64,000 nt of DNA. It comes from Fervidicola ferrireducens (GTDB lineage Bacteria > Bacillota > Thermosediminibacteria > Thermosediminibacterales > Thermosediminibacteraceae). The translations under genes and the position numbers were made by a program. The notes under the pieces were generated by a model. It worked only from the letters and a program-made list of their open reading frames with translations. It was not told the DNA's origin and ran no database searches. The stretch lies in NCBI RefSeq assembly GCF_001562425.1, contig NZ_LOED01000002.1, positions 95,338 through 159,337 on the forward strand, in the 5' to 3' direction. Each line of letters begins with the position of its first letter. The stretch's first letter is position 1. Shown here one piece after another: positions 34,664-43,693 of the stretch.

Positions 34664-35578
34664 CTATCCCTCTCCGACCACTTTTATTTCGGGTTCAAGC
34701 AAAATGCCAAACTTTTCTTTTACCCTGTTTTGAATAATTTCTATTAAACTAAGCACGTCTTTGGCAGTGGCATTGCCGGTATTCACTATGAACCCGGCGT
34801 GAAGCTCTGAAACCATTGCATCTCCCACTTTAAAACCCTTCAACCCCGCCTTTTCAATCAAAAAACCCGCATAATTCCCCGGCGGTCTTTTGAAGGTGCT
34901 GCCTGCGCTGGGCATATTTAGAGGTTGTTTCATTTTTCTCCTTTTCGAAAATTCCTCCATCTTTCTCTTAATATCTTCGTATGCTCCGGCCTCTAGCTCA
35001 AGCTTCGCTTCCAGGACGATTTTTCCACCGGTTTGAAGCTTGCACCACCGATAAGAAAAATCCAGTTCTTCGTTTTTCATGGAAGATATTTCTCCCTTTA
35101 AATCCATCACCACCACTTCTCTTACCACTTTGGCCATTTCGCCATCGTACGCACCTGCATTCATTATTATCGCCCCGCCGAGGGTACCCGGAATACCGCT
35201 TGCGAACTCCAAGCCGGTAAGACCGTTTTCTAAAGCCGCTTTGGCGACCAAAGACAAAAGCGCACCAGCCCTGGCTTTTATTATATTGCCCTCTACTTTA
35301 ACATCGTTGAAATTCTGGGCAATTTTAATTACAACTCCTCTTATCCCCTTGTCCCGCACCAGCAGGTTCGTGCCATTTCCCATCACGAAAAAGGGGATGC
35401 TGTTTTGGTTGCAATAATTTACCACCTTCCTTATTTCGTCGACGTCTTGAGGCAGCACCATCACGTCTGCAGGTCCGCCTATCCGGAAAGAAGTGTGATA
35501 TTTCATTGGCTCGTCTATTTTCACCCTGTCAGAAGGTATTACCTTACAAAGGTCGTTGTAAATAGAAATTTTGTCCAC
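34664..35578 (-). CDS. murB: UDP-N-acetylenolpyruvoylglucosamine reductase
   Basis: A 304-residue FAD enzyme that reduces UDP-GlcNAc-enolpyruvate to UDP-MurNAc. FAD-binding signatures HTSFRIGGPADVMV, GNGTNLLVRDKGI and SGIPGTLGGAI are present. The catalytic Ser lies in PSAGSTFKRP and the catalytic Glu near the C-terminus (EPEIKVVG). The sequence is the shorter type II form. The GTG start at 35578 has AGGGAGATAG upstream. A TATAAT-like hexamer at 35654-35649 (minus) may be its promoter, but the -35 is poor. It leads the HyuA/HDAC genes. Confidence 0.95.
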   Translation of the reverse strand: MDKISIYNDLCKVIPSDRVKIDEPMKYHTSFRIGGPADVMVLPQDVDEIRKVVNYCNQNSIPFFVMGNGTNLLVRDKGIRGVVIKIAQNFNDVKVEGNIIKARAGALLSLVAKAALENGLTGLEFASGIPGTLGGAIIMNAGAYDGEMAKVVREVVVMDLKGEISSMKNEELDFSYRWCKLQTGGKIVLEAKLELEAGAYEDIKRKMEEFSKRRKMKQPLNMPSAGSTFKRPPGNYAGFLIEKAGLKGFKVGDAMVSELHAGFIVNTGNATAKDVLSLIEIIQNRVKEKFGILLEPEIKVVGEG

Positions 35579-35700
35579 GGCTATCTCCCTTTCGCTAGAA
35601 CTTTATTAGAATCATTATTACATCTCAAAAATCACACTCCTAACATAAATTATACATTAATTCTACAAACTATTTCTCAGAGTCGAAGAAAATTTTATCC

Positions 35701-35904
35701 CTAAGTTTTCGAAGAATAAGCTTCCAATATGTTTTCATCATATAAAATTACAAGGGTGTGCGGTACAAGGTCTGCAAAAAAAATAAAACCGCCGTTTAAA
35801 GCAAATCCGCTCATGTCCACACGGATAACCGTTATAATGGTATAACTACCGCATCGTACCGGGTAAATCCCCATATAAAAGCTTTCGGTCATTGCTTTCG
35901 ACAT
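35701..35904 (-). CDS. Small hypothetical protein
   Basis: A 67-residue reading frame starting MSKAMTESFYMGIYPVRCGS with the SD GGGGGGAT seven bases before the ATG. It is beta-rich and hydrophobic in patches with one Cys, and has no clear signal peptide or membrane segment. It fills the gap between the sugar-binding protein and murB and runs in the same direction. I do not recognise it. It could be non-coding; the SD and fit in the operon are the only support. Confidence 0.5.
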   Translation of the reverse strand: MSKAMTESFYMGIYPVRCGSYTIITVIRVDMSGFALNGGFIFFADLVPHTLVILYDENILEAYSSKT

Positions 35905-35942
35905 GCAGATCCCCCCGGATTTCCGGCTAAATTTTTATTCCG

Positions 35943-37292
35943 CTATTTAGAATTTCCATCAACAGGAAAATCTTGCGCGAAAGCTTCCCGAACTTTCTTT
36001 ATTTCCGCTTCCGCGTCTATTAAAGCCTGCTCGGGGGTTTTCTTGCCGAGGATGGCTTGGCGTATCTGGGTCGTGATTATCTCTTCAACCATGGCAAAAT
36101 TCGGGATTTTTGGGAGTATCTCTGAATCATCGAGTATCTCTTTCATCCGCCTCATAAAAGTATCCTTTGTCATTTTGTCTTGAAGGTCCTTTATGGCGGG
36201 AAACACACCGTATCCAGATAATGCTTCCTGTTCCTTTTCAGAAGTTATAAACTTCAAAAATTCGGCGCACAAGGCCTTCTTTTTGGGGTCTTCTTGCTTA
36301 AAGATGGAGTATCCGGCTACGGTGGCAATCGGTTTTGCCTTTCCGCTTCCGGAAGGATAGTGGGCTATTTCAAAATTAAAGCCGTTTCCTTTTTTTAGAT
36401 TCTCTTTTAGAATGTTAATGGCCCAGGGACCTGCGGGATACACAGCTATTTTCCTCTTTTCAGCAAAATCGCCCCACACCTTTTTTTCATCGCTCGTGCC
36501 AAAATCTTCGGGAACCACCTTGTACTTGGCCGAAAGGTCCACAAGTTTGCCGAGGGCGGATATGCCTTCGGGACTGTTGAGCGCAAAATTGCCATCCTCG
36601 TCGAAAATTTTGGCTCCATCCATGGTGAGGAAATTCCAGAGCTGGTAACTTCCCGCAGCAAGCAAGGCGCTGAACCCGAAACACTCGGGCTTTCCGTCCC
36701 GATTTTTATCAACAGTCAATTTTTGGAGGGATTCCACGAACTCTTGATAACTCCACCTTCCATCCGGTGGGATCTTTACATTTCTTTCCCGAAACATATC
36801 GGCGTTCAAAAACAACGCGTTCGTCGTTATGAACCACGGAAAGCCGTACAGTTTGCCTCCGTAGCTCAAAGAATCCAAAGTTCTCCGGTCGTACTTTTCG
36901 AGCTCTTCTTGTGTGAAGAATTCATCCACCGGCTCTAGATAACCTTTGAGGATGAAGTCGATATCTCCGGCCACCGGTGCTATATCTGGGTTGGTGCCGG
37001 TTGCAGCGGCTGCTTTAAGCTCAATCGGGCCGTACTCCCACTTCATTTTTCTAAGATGCACGAATACCCCCGGGTGGGATTTTTCGAATTCGGCGATCTT
37101 CTTTTCTATCCATCCGAAGCTGTTCCCTTTTTCATCTTTCCAGCGCGGAAAATCCCAGAGGGTTATCACTACCGGGACTTCTTTTTCTTCATTTCTTCTC
37201 GCATCATGTCTTCCTTCGCACCCTGTAAGGGACAAGGAAATCAGTATGGTCACAAGAAAGCAAAAAAAACGGGTAAAAGGTATCAAGCGCAT
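35943..37292 (-). CDS. Sugar ABC transporter substrate-binding lipoprotein (orphan)
   Basis: A 449-residue family 1 extracellular solute-binding protein. The signal peptide ends in a lipobox (SLTGC, Cys near residue 25), so it is tethered to the membrane. PVVITLWDFPRW and the DIAPVAGDID region, with AVYPAGPWAI later, fit a carbohydrate-binding fold. No permease or ATPase gene lies next to it, so it must share a transporter encoded elsewhere. The ATG at 37292 follows GGGAGGG. The sugar cannot be inferred. Confidence 0.88.
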   Translation of the reverse strand: MRLIPFTRFFCFLVTILISLSLTGCEGRHDARRNEEKEVPVVITLWDFPRWKDEKGNSFGWIEKKIAEFEKSHPGVFVHLRKMKWEYGPIELKAAAATGTNPDIAPVAGDIDFILKGYLEPVDEFFTQEELEKYDRRTLDSLSYGGKLYGFPWFITTNALFLNADMFRERNVKIPPDGRWSYQEFVESLQKLTVDKNRDGKPECFGFSALLAAGSYQLWNFLTMDGAKIFDEDGNFALNSPEGISALGKLVDLSAKYKVVPEDFGTSDEKKVWGDFAEKRKIAVYPAGPWAINILKENLKKGNGFNFEIAHYPSGSGKAKPIATVAGYSIFKQEDPKKKALCAEFLKFITSEKEQEALSGYGVFPAIKDLQDKMTKDTFMRRMKEILDDSEILPKIPNFAMVEEIITTQIRQAILGKKTPEQALIDAEAEIKKVREAFAQDFPVDGNSK

Positions 37293-37353
37293 GACTTTGC
37301 CCTCCCAATACCTTTTACCCTATCTATATTACCGTGCGAGGAAAATTATACGC

Positions 37354-38202
37354 CTACTGGTTAACGGTCTTTGTCAATTTTCGGAATTCCTCGATTATAC
37401 TTCTTGTCAAATCCCCGGGAACACCGTCTCCTATTATCTTCCCGTCCACTTTTACTATCGGCATGACCTCGGTCATCGTGCCGGTCAGGAATACTTCGTC
37501 CGCATCGAAGAGCTGGTCTAAAGAGAAGGTCTCTTCCTCGAGCTCCAAACCCAATTTTTCGGCGATTTCGAGCACAACCCCCCTTGTAATCCCGTGCAAG
37601 ATGAGATTGTTGGCCGGATGGGTAAGGAGCTTTTTGTTTTTTACTATGAACACATTGCTGCTCGAAGCTTCGGTGACTATATCGCCCCTGTGAAATATGG
37701 CTTCGTAGGCGCCCGCCTTCTTTGCCTTTTCCTTGGCGATGCAGTTCGGGATGAGCTGCACGGTTTTTACATTGCAGCGCATCCACCGCTCGTCTGGGAC
37801 TGTGATGGCGCTCACGCCGTTTTCATAGTACTCTTCCGGCTGGGGTTTGGCCTCGCGCGCAATAACCACCCAGGTGCATGTGCTTTTCTCCGGGAAATTG
37901 TGCTGGCGCGGCGCCGCACCGCGGGTGACCTGGATGTAAACCGAAGCATCCTTAAATTCTCCATCCGCCACCGCCTTTTTGCAAACTTCTTTCAAATCTT
38001 CGATGTCAAAATCGAAATTCAAGTATATCTCCTGGGCGCCTTTCTTCAGTCTTTCTAAGTGCCTATCCAGATAAAAGAACCTGCCTTCGTAAACCCTTAC
38101 GACTTCATAAAGGCCATCACCGAATTGAAATCCCCTGTCCTCCACCGATACCTTTGCATCACTGTAGTCCACTCTCTTTCCGTTCAAATAAACAACGGTC
38201 AT
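37354..38202 (-). CDS. dat: D-amino acid aminotransferase
   Basis: A 282-residue class IV PLP aminotransferase. The N-terminal VEDRGFQFGDGLYEVVRVYE is typical of D-alanine aminotransferase, against the GVFEG form of IlvE at 11859-12743. The PLP Lys is in CNVKTVQLIPN, and EASSSNVFIV and FLTGTMTEV follow. It makes D-Glu from D-Ala and 2-oxoglutarate (or the reverse), which feeds peptidoglycan. The ATG at 38202 has GGGGGG eight bases upstream. It lies 18 bp after the PHP gene. Confidence 0.9.
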   Translation of the reverse strand: MTVVYLNGKRVDYSDAKVSVEDRGFQFGDGLYEVVRVYEGRFFYLDRHLERLKKGAQEIYLNFDFDIEDLKEVCKKAVADGEFKDASVYIQVTRGAAPRQHNFPEKSTCTWVVIAREAKPQPEEYYENGVSAITVPDERWMRCNVKTVQLIPNCIAKEKAKKAGAYEAIFHRGDIVTEASSSNVFIVKNKKLLTHPANNLILHGITRGVVLEIAEKLGLELEEETFSLDQLFDADEVFLTGTMTEVMPIVKVDGKIIGDGVPGDLTRSIIEEFRKLTKTVNQ

Positions 38203-38219
38203 CACAAAAACCCCCCAAA

Positions 38220-38972
38220 TTAAATTTTTGCTCCAGGCTCCCGCCTTACCGCCGGTATTTCCCTTCCCTTCGACTTTAAATAAGAGATTACCTTTTCGAC
38301 CGAGGTATTGAGTATATTTTCCTCGGGAAGGCCGGCTTCCTCTATCACGCTCAGGGCCTTTTCAAAATTGCCCACGTCGAAACATATATGGGCGTCGCTG
38401 CCAACTACAATCTTCGCGCCGAGTTTTGCCGCCTTTTTTGCTATCAGCAGGCAGTTTTCCTCGCTGCCGCGCCGGCTTACGGTAAAAGAACTGTTGTTGA
38501 TTTCAAGATGCACGCCGAACTCTATAGCAGCTTCAACAACTTTATCTATATCAATCGGGAATTCCGGATTCCCTGGATGCACAAGCACATCCACATGAGG
38601 ATTTTTCATGGCGTTGATGGCCGCCCGGGTGTTTTCTTCCACTGTGCCACCGGGGTAACAGTAAGTGTGAAAGCCCGCAAGTACTATGTCCAGATTCCTC
38701 AAATAATTTTCCGGCAGGTCTAAAGTCCCGTCGTAATCCAGAATATTGGCCTCTACCCCGCGAAGGATGAAGACACCCTCAATTTCTCTTGGCAAAACCT
38801 TCAGGTTGCCGAAATGATAAGGATGGGGGCCGCCCGGCATCGAAGGCCCGTGGTCGGTTATGGCTATCATTTTGAGACCTTTAGTCGCGGCGGCCTTAGC
38901 ATTTTCGATGACGGTGCTATAGGCGTGGCCGCTTGCCACCGTATGACAGTGAGTATCCACTTCCAGTTTCAA
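38220..38972 (-). CDS. PHP-domain phosphatase (YcdX-like), second copy
   Basis: A 250-residue PHP hydrolase with metal ligands in VDTHCHTVASGHAYST, TDHGPSMPG, GVEANI, HPGNPEF and GSDAHICFDV. It is closer to the YcdX phosphatase pattern than the copy at 24369-25130. The TTG at 38972 gives the usual MKLEVDTH start with GGCGAG upstream; a GTG nine bases earlier is the alternative. It lies between dat and the phosphoglucose isomerase gene, so a sugar phosphate substrate is plausible but unproven. Confidence 0.85.
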   Translation of the reverse strand: MKLEVDTHCHTVASGHAYSTVIENAKAAATKGLKMIAITDHGPSMPGGPHPYHFGNLKVLPREIEGVFILRGVEANILDYDGTLDLPENYLRNLDIVLAGFHTYCYPGGTVEENTRAAINAMKNPHVDVLVHPGNPEFPIDIDKVVEAAIEFGVHLEINNSSFTVSRRGSEENCLLIAKKAAKLGAKIVVGSDAHICFDVGNFEKALSVIEEAGLPEENILNTSVEKVISYLKSKGREIPAVRREPGAKI

Positions 38973-38995
38973 AAAAATCACTCGCCTTCATACTT

Positions 38996-40051
38996 TTAGT
39001 CTTTCATGCGGCTTTTCAGGGTGTTTATAAAATCTATTTCGGTCGGGTCTTTTTCATTTAATACGGCAAGATAGGCGCTCACGTAATCACCGAAGATCAC
39101 GTGGTACATAATTCTCTCCAATCTGGTTTCTCCAAGCGGCCATACCTCATTTACGCCCGAGACCATTTCCTTTATCAGAGCCGAAGTAATTTCGATTCTC
39201 TTTTTGACGCGTTCGTTTTCTTCAGGCGACCTTAAAATCACAATTTCCATCATTTCAAGGAGTTTAGGATCACCTTCGAAGCCCATTATCTCGTTGTGAT
39301 TGAGCTCGGGGAAAACATTGAAGAATGCCGGATGCTTGCCGTTTTCATTCATTTGTCCCTTCCAGCGCACCGCCAGGGCGTCGGTTACCCCCTGGGAGCC
39401 GTATATGACGGGAATTTTGCCGTAAAGCCTCCTTGCAAGGGTCTTAGCCGGGTTTTTACCTTCCGGAACTTCGGGCGCCAAATCCTGCCTTACTTTTTTC
39501 ATAAGTCCAATGGCACCCGAAATCTGCTTTGCACAATTATGAACGATTCCCACTTCTTCCAAAAGTACCAAAAGCGGCATGAAAGAATATCCTATGGCCG
39601 CGCGCGGCGGCATCCCGGCCGGTATAGTAATCACCGGCACTTCATCCGCCATAGCTTTATTTTTAAGCTCTCCTCCTGTTGTTATGGCCACAATCTGGGC
39701 TTTCTTCTCCTTTGCTTCATCATAAGCCGCAAGGGTCTCCTCGGTATTCCCTGAATAACTGGATGCTATTACCAAGGTCCTCTCGTCCACAAATGAAGGC
39801 AGGTGGTAATCCCTGTTCACGAAAATAGGCAGATAGCATGAATCCTGGGCCATCATTCTGGTGAGGTCGCCGCCTATGGCCGACCCTCCCATTCCGCATA
39901 TAACGACGTTGACGATATTGTGAAACTTCAGGCCCTTTACCGCACTGTCTGCGATCTTTACTGCCTCCTCGCATTGTTCCGGCAGTCTGTAAATGAGGTC
40001 GAACATCCTTTCTTTGTCTAGCTGCTTTATTTTTTCTAGCTCATCTAACAT
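38996..40051 (-). CDS. Bifunctional phosphoglucose/phosphomannose isomerase
   Basis: A 351-residue SIS-domain isomerase of the PGI/PMI family. CGMGGSAIGGD, SSYSGNTEETL and FPELNHNEIMG (catalytic His region) are present. It interconverts glucose 6-phosphate or mannose 6-phosphate with fructose 6-phosphate. This short form is common in archaea and some thermophilic bacteria instead of classical Pgi. It has a full SD (AAAGGAGG). It sits 22 bp after hprK and can supply mannose phosphates for the phosphohexomutase at 54871-56229. Confidence 0.9.
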   Translation of the reverse strand: MLDELEKIKQLDKERMFDLIYRLPEQCEEAVKIADSAVKGLKFHNIVNVVICGMGGSAIGGDLTRMMAQDSCYLPIFVNRDYHLPSFVDERTLVIASSYSGNTEETLAAYDEAKEKKAQIVAITTGGELKNKAMADEVPVITIPAGMPPRAAIGYSFMPLLVLLEEVGIVHNCAKQISGAIGLMKKVRQDLAPEVPEGKNPAKTLARRLYGKIPVIYGSQGVTDALAVRWKGQMNENGKHPAFFNVFPELNHNEIMGFEGDPKLLEMMEIVILRSPEENERVKKRIEITSALIKEMVSGVNEVWPLGETRLERIMYHVIFGDYVSAYLAVLNEKDPTEIDFINTLKSRMKD

Positions 40052-40073
40052 TGATCATACCTCCTTTGTATGG

Positions 40074-41000
40074 TTATTTACTCCCTTCTTCCTGGATTTT
40101 GTCCATAACCCTGCGGGCAAAAATGAACGCGGCATTATAGCCCATCGCCTTCAACCTGCGGTCCATTGCCGCCACTTCTATAATGGCGGCGAGATTTCTC
40201 CCCGGTCTTATCGGAATGGTCTTTTTCGGAATCGAAGATTCCAAAATCGTTATCATTTCCTCCTCCAGGCCAAGCCGGTCTTTTTCTGTATATTTTTCCC
40301 ACTCTACCATTTCTATCACCAAATCTATTCTCATGTCATCTCTTACGGCTCCTGCGCCAAATACGGTCTTCACATCTATGATGCCAAGGCCCCTCACTTC
40401 CAGGTAATGGCGAACCACTTCGGGAGCCGAACCTATCAATACATTTTTGGCGACCTGCTTTATTTCCACCACATCGTCGGCCACCAGACGGTGACCTCTT
40501 TTTATGAGTTCTACCGCAGTCTCGCTCTTTCCTATCCCGCTTTCACCGACCAGCAAGATTCCCACACCGTAAACATCCATAAGAACCCCATGAACGGTAG
40601 TCCTGGGAGCCATTTCGCTTTCAAGAAAGTCCGTCAATCTGCTCATGAGCCTGGTAGTGGCTTCCGGGCTCCTTAGCACCCACCTGCCGTGCTTTTTCGC
40701 AAGGTTCAAAAATTCCTCGGAAGGTTCCAGGTTCCTGGTTATTATAACGCATGGAATTTGGTACGAGAAAAGTTTTTCCAGGCGCTCGTATCTCACTTCA
40801 GGAGGCAAGCTTTTTAAAAAAGTGATTTCCGTCATGCCGAGTATCTGGATTCTTTCATAGGCAAAATAATCGAAAAACCCAGCGAGCTCAAGGCCCGGCC
40901 GGTTGAGGTCGATGACGGAAATTTCCGGCAAACTTTTTGATTTTACGAGAACCTCCAGGTTAAATTTATCGATGACCCGTTGCAAATTTAACCTATTCAA
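40074..41000 (-). CDS. hprK: HPr kinase/phosphorylase
   Basis: A 308-residue bifunctional enzyme that phosphorylates and dephosphorylates Ser46 of HPr. The N-terminal domain is followed by Walker A VGESGIGKSETA (about residue 155), the HPrK signature region LEVRGLGIIDVKTVFGAGA and a C-terminal helix. The TTG start at 41000 has GGGGTG six bases upstream. It connects functionally to the HPr gene at 21316-21582 for carbon catabolite control. It leads a unit with PGI/PMI and PHP genes. Confidence 0.94.
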   Translation of the reverse strand: MNRLNLQRVIDKFNLEVLVKSKSLPEISVIDLNRPGLELAGFFDYFAYERIQILGMTEITFLKSLPPEVRYERLEKLFSYQIPCVIITRNLEPSEEFLNLAKKHGRWVLRSPEATTRLMSRLTDFLESEMAPRTTVHGVLMDVYGVGILLVGESGIGKSETAVELIKRGHRLVADDVVEIKQVAKNVLIGSAPEVVRHYLEVRGLGIIDVKTVFGAGAVRDDMRIDLVIEMVEWEKYTEKDRLGLEEEMITILESSIPKKTIPIRPGRNLAAIIEVAAMDRRLKAMGYNAAFIFARRVMDKIQEEGSK

Positions 41001-41097
41001 AATTTACACCCCGTAAAATTAATTCTACAAAAAAGAGTTAATTCCTCCCATGTGGAAATACTAGTTAGTAGAAAACTTTTACCGCGGAGGTGTGACC

Positions 41098-41295
41098 ATG
41101 CCCAATCTAAAGTGCAACGTCACCACCTGCAAATACAACAGGAACTTAGAGTGCTGCGCCGAAAACGTTATGGTCAATGCCATAAGGCCCAACTGCACTT
41201 CTAAAGAAGGCACCTATTGTGACGCCTATAAGAGAAAAGATGCCACTGATGGCGGAACCTGCGCCGGCGGCGACAATAGGTTTTGCTGGGATTAA
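41098..41295 (+). CDS. DUF1540 cysteine-rich small protein
   Basis: A 65-residue protein starting MPNLKCNVTTCKYN after the SD GGAGGTG; a GTG six bases earlier is less well placed. Cys residues fall in CNVTTCKYN, ECCAENV, NCTSKEGTYCDAY and FCWD, the DUF1540 pattern, probably binding zinc. Members are common in spore-forming Firmicutes; function is unknown. It is divergent from hprK and has its own terminator, so it is a single-gene unit. Confidence 0.85.
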   Translation: MPNLKCNVTTCKYNRNLECCAENVMVNAIRPNCTSKEGTYCDAYKRKDATDGGTCAGGDNRFCWD

Positions 41296-41304
41296 CCGGT
41301 CCGG

Positions 41305-41334
41305 GCTAGGGGCATAAACCCCCTGGCTTTTTTA
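41305..41334 (+). terminator. Terminator of the DUF1540 gene
   Basis: GCTAGGGG pairs with CCCCTGGC (one G-T pair), followed by TTTTTT. It lies 10 bp after the stop codon. Confidence 0.78.
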
Positions 41335-41338
41335 GACC

Positions 41339-41368
41339 TTGCTATAAACCATTAAAATCTGTTAAAAT
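41339..41368 (+). promoter_or_regulatory. Candidate sigma-A promoter for the ComEC-like lipoprotein gene
   Basis: TTGCTA and TAAAAT are 18 bp apart, about 50 bp upstream of the ATG at 41418. Confidence 0.55.
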
Positions 41369-41417
41369 ATCATCATCCCGGTATATCTCAACATCTCGCA
41401 ATGAAAGGAAAAGGCCC

Positions 41418-42299
41418 ATGAAAAACATCAAATTTGCTTTCATCTTATATCTTTTGCTTACAATACTCACCGCTATACTTCTTGCCGGTTGCTCGGTAGA
41501 AGTTCAACTAGAACAGGAAAACAAAGATGTCCCTCCCGGAACACTCAAGGTTAGCTTTTTAGACGTCGGCCAGGCCGACAGCATTTTTCTCGTCTTTCCC
41601 GGAGGTAGTACCATGCTGGTGGATGCCGGAAACAACGACGATTCAGAAACGATAATCAATTACATAAAGGGTCTAGGAATAAAGAGAATCGACGCCGTTG
41701 TCGTCACCCACCCTCATGAAGACCATATAGGTTCCATGGACGAAGTGATACGCTTTTTTGAGATAGGGAAAATCTACATGCCCAGGGTTACCACCACCAC
41801 CAGGACTTTCGAAAATTTTCTAAATGCTGTATCCGAAAAAAACCTAAGGATTACCCCATTAAAAGGCGGTATGAATATACCCCTGGAGGAAGATGTCGAT
41901 ATTCGGGTGCTTGCCCCCAACAGCGCCCGCTACGATGAATTGAACAACTACAGTGCCGTGCTTAAAATAACTTATAAAAATACTTCCTTTCTTTTAACCG
42001 GCGATGCCGAAAAGCTCTCGGAGGAGGAAATGCTTAAGAAAGGCTACGACTTGAAGGCCGACGTGCTCAAAGTGGGGCACCACGGCAGCAGTTCAAGTAC
42101 CTCCATAGGATTTTTGAAGGCGGTATCGCCGAAGTATGCCGTAATAAGTTACGGAAGAAATAACGACTACGGCCATCCCCACCGGGAAACCCTGCAAAAT
42201 CTAAATAAGTTCGGGGTAAAAATATACGCGACGGCTGAAGATGGCCATGTAGTAATGGAAAGCGACGGCACAAAGATAAAAGTCACGACTTCAAAGTAA
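41418..42299 (+). CDS. ComEC/Rec2-like metallo-beta-lactamase-fold lipoprotein
   Basis: A 293-residue secreted hydrolase. The signal peptide ends in a lipobox (LLAGC, Cys near 25). The metallo-beta-lactamase motif THPHEDHIGS (about 97-106), LLTGDAEKLSEE and KVGHHGSSSST match the C-terminal nuclease-like domain of ComEC. The transmembrane channel part of ComEC is absent, so this is the stand-alone form. It may degrade DNA or nucleotides outside the cell (inference). It is followed by a DUF3006 gene, a frequent companion. Confidence 0.88.
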   Translation: MKNIKFAFILYLLLTILTAILLAGCSVEVQLEQENKDVPPGTLKVSFLDVGQADSIFLVFPGGSTMLVDAGNNDDSETIINYIKGLGIKRIDAVVVTHPHEDHIGSMDEVIRFFEIGKIYMPRVTTTTRTFENFLNAVSEKNLRITPLKGGMNIPLEEDVDIRVLAPNSARYDELNNYSAVLKITYKNTSFLLTGDAEKLSEEEMLKKGYDLKADVLKVGHHGSSSSTSIGFLKAVSPKYAVISYGRNNDYGHPHRETLQNLNKFGVKIYATAEDGHVVMESDGTKIKVTTSK

Positions 42300-42337
42300 A
42301 GAAATATAAGTAATAGGTAGCAGCGGGAGGGGAAATA

Positions 42338-42553
42338 ATGGGTAAAAAAGGCATAATAGACCGTTTCGAGGGGGACTTTGCCGTCATCGAAACAGTTGAC
42401 GGAAGGATGATAAATATAAAAAAGCATCTCCTTCCCGAAAATGCCCGGGAAGGAGATGTGATAGACTTAGAGCATCTCTCGATAGACGAAACTTCGACCC
42501 GACTGCGGAAGGAAAAAATCGAAAGACTCGCTGAAAGGCTTTTTGAAGATTAA
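42338..42553 (+). CDS. DUF3006 family small protein
   Basis: A 71-residue protein beginning MGKKGIIDRFEGDFAVIETV, a DUF3006 pattern with a small beta barrel and charged C-terminal helix. The SD is GGGAGGGG. DUF3006 genes often follow ComEC-like metallo-beta-lactamase genes, as here. Function unknown. Its stop codon overlaps the stop codon of the convergent aminopeptidase gene by 4 bp through a shared TTAA. Confidence 0.83.
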   Translation: MGKKGIIDRFEGDFAVIETVDGRMINIKKHLLPENAREGDVIDLEHLSIDETSTRLRKEKIERLAERLFED

Positions 42554-43665
42554 GCCAGATTTTCGGGATTTAGCCCCTGGAGCTCTTCAGGCACAAAGCG
42601 CCCGTCCTTCCTTACCAGCACATCGTCGAACCATATCTCTCCGCCGCCGTACTCGGGCCTCTGGATGTACACCAGGTCCCAGTGAATGGCCGAGTCGTTG
42701 CCGTTGTCGCACTCCTTGTAAGCCCTTCCGGGAGTGAGGTGTATACTTCCCGATATTTTCTCATCGAAAAGCGTATCCTTCATGGGTTTTAATATGTAGG
42801 GGTTGACCCCGATGGCAAACTCGCCGATGTACCTCGCACCTTCATCGGTGTCCAAAATTTTGTTGAGCCTTTCTGTATCATTGGCGGTGGCCTTAACTAT
42901 TTTGCCGTCCTTGAACTCAAACCTTATATTTTCGAAGGTATATCCCTGGTAGAGCGCCGGTGTATTATATGTTATGTAGCCGTTAACCGAATTTCTGACG
43001 GGTGCCGTGTAAATTTCGCCGTCGGGAATATTTTTTTTGCCGTCGCACTTTACCGCGTTGATGCCTTCTATGGAAAATTCTAATTCGGTGCCCGGGCCTG
43101 TTATCCTTACCTTTTTGGTCTTATTCATGAGGTCCACCAAAGGATCCATGGCCTTCGACATCTTTTCGTAATCAAGACAGCAGACCTTAAAGTAAAAATC
43201 CTCGAAGGCCTCCGTGCTGGTGTCGGCCAGCTGGGCCATCGAAGCGTTGGGGTATCTTAAAACGCACCATTTGGTGCGGGGGACCCTTATGTCGCCGTGA
43301 ACGGGTTTGGTGTAAAACTGCATGTAAATCGATTTTTTCTCGTCGGGCACATCGGAAAGCTCCGCCGCATTGTCCCCGCCTCGGATTCCTATATAGGCGT
43401 CCATGTCCTTCATCCGCTCCGCATCATAGCGGGCCATCATGCTTGCAATTTCCTCGTTTAAGTTCATCATTATCTCCCGCTGGATCTCCTGCATTCCTAG
43501 GGAAACGAAGGGCTTTGCCCCGGTTCTGTAGGCCTCCCGCACCAGTTCCTTTATAAGCGGCGCTTCTCCAGGCCCCCCTTCGATCAGTATCTTTTCACCT
43601 TCCTTAAGCTCCACCGAATAGTGAATAAGGATTTTGGCCAGTTTCTCAAGCCTAGGGTCTTTCAC
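42550..43665 (-). CDS. M29 family metallo-aminopeptidase
   Basis: A 371-residue thermophilic aminopeptidase of the AmpS/PepS (M29) family. The C-terminal metal-binding residues lie in IGEFAIGVNP, GSIHLTPGRAY and SAIHWDLVY. It removes N-terminal residues from peptides in the cytoplasm, feeding amino acid catabolism. The GTG at 43665 follows GGAGGG by six bases, so the longer frame from 43680 is rejected. It lies 28 bp after the radical SAM gene. No terminator separates it from the convergent DUF3006 gene. Confidence 0.9.
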   Translation of the reverse strand: MKDPRLEKLAKILIHYSVELKEGEKILIEGGPGEAPLIKELVREAYRTGAKPFVSLGMQEIQREIMMNLNEEIASMMARYDAERMKDMDAYIGIRGGDNAAELSDVPDEKKSIYMQFYTKPVHGDIRVPRTKWCVLRYPNASMAQLADTSTEAFEDFYFKVCCLDYEKMSKAMDPLVDLMNKTKKVRITGPGTELEFSIEGINAVKCDGKKNIPDGEIYTAPVRNSVNGYITYNTPALYQGYTFENIRFEFKDGKIVKATANDTERLNKILDTDEGARYIGEFAIGVNPYILKPMKDTLFDEKISGSIHLTPGRAYKECDNGNDSAIHWDLVYIQRPEYGGGEIWFDDVLVRKDGRFVPEELQGLNPENLA

Positions 43666-43693
43666 AATAATCCCTCCCATTTTTAAACAAAAA

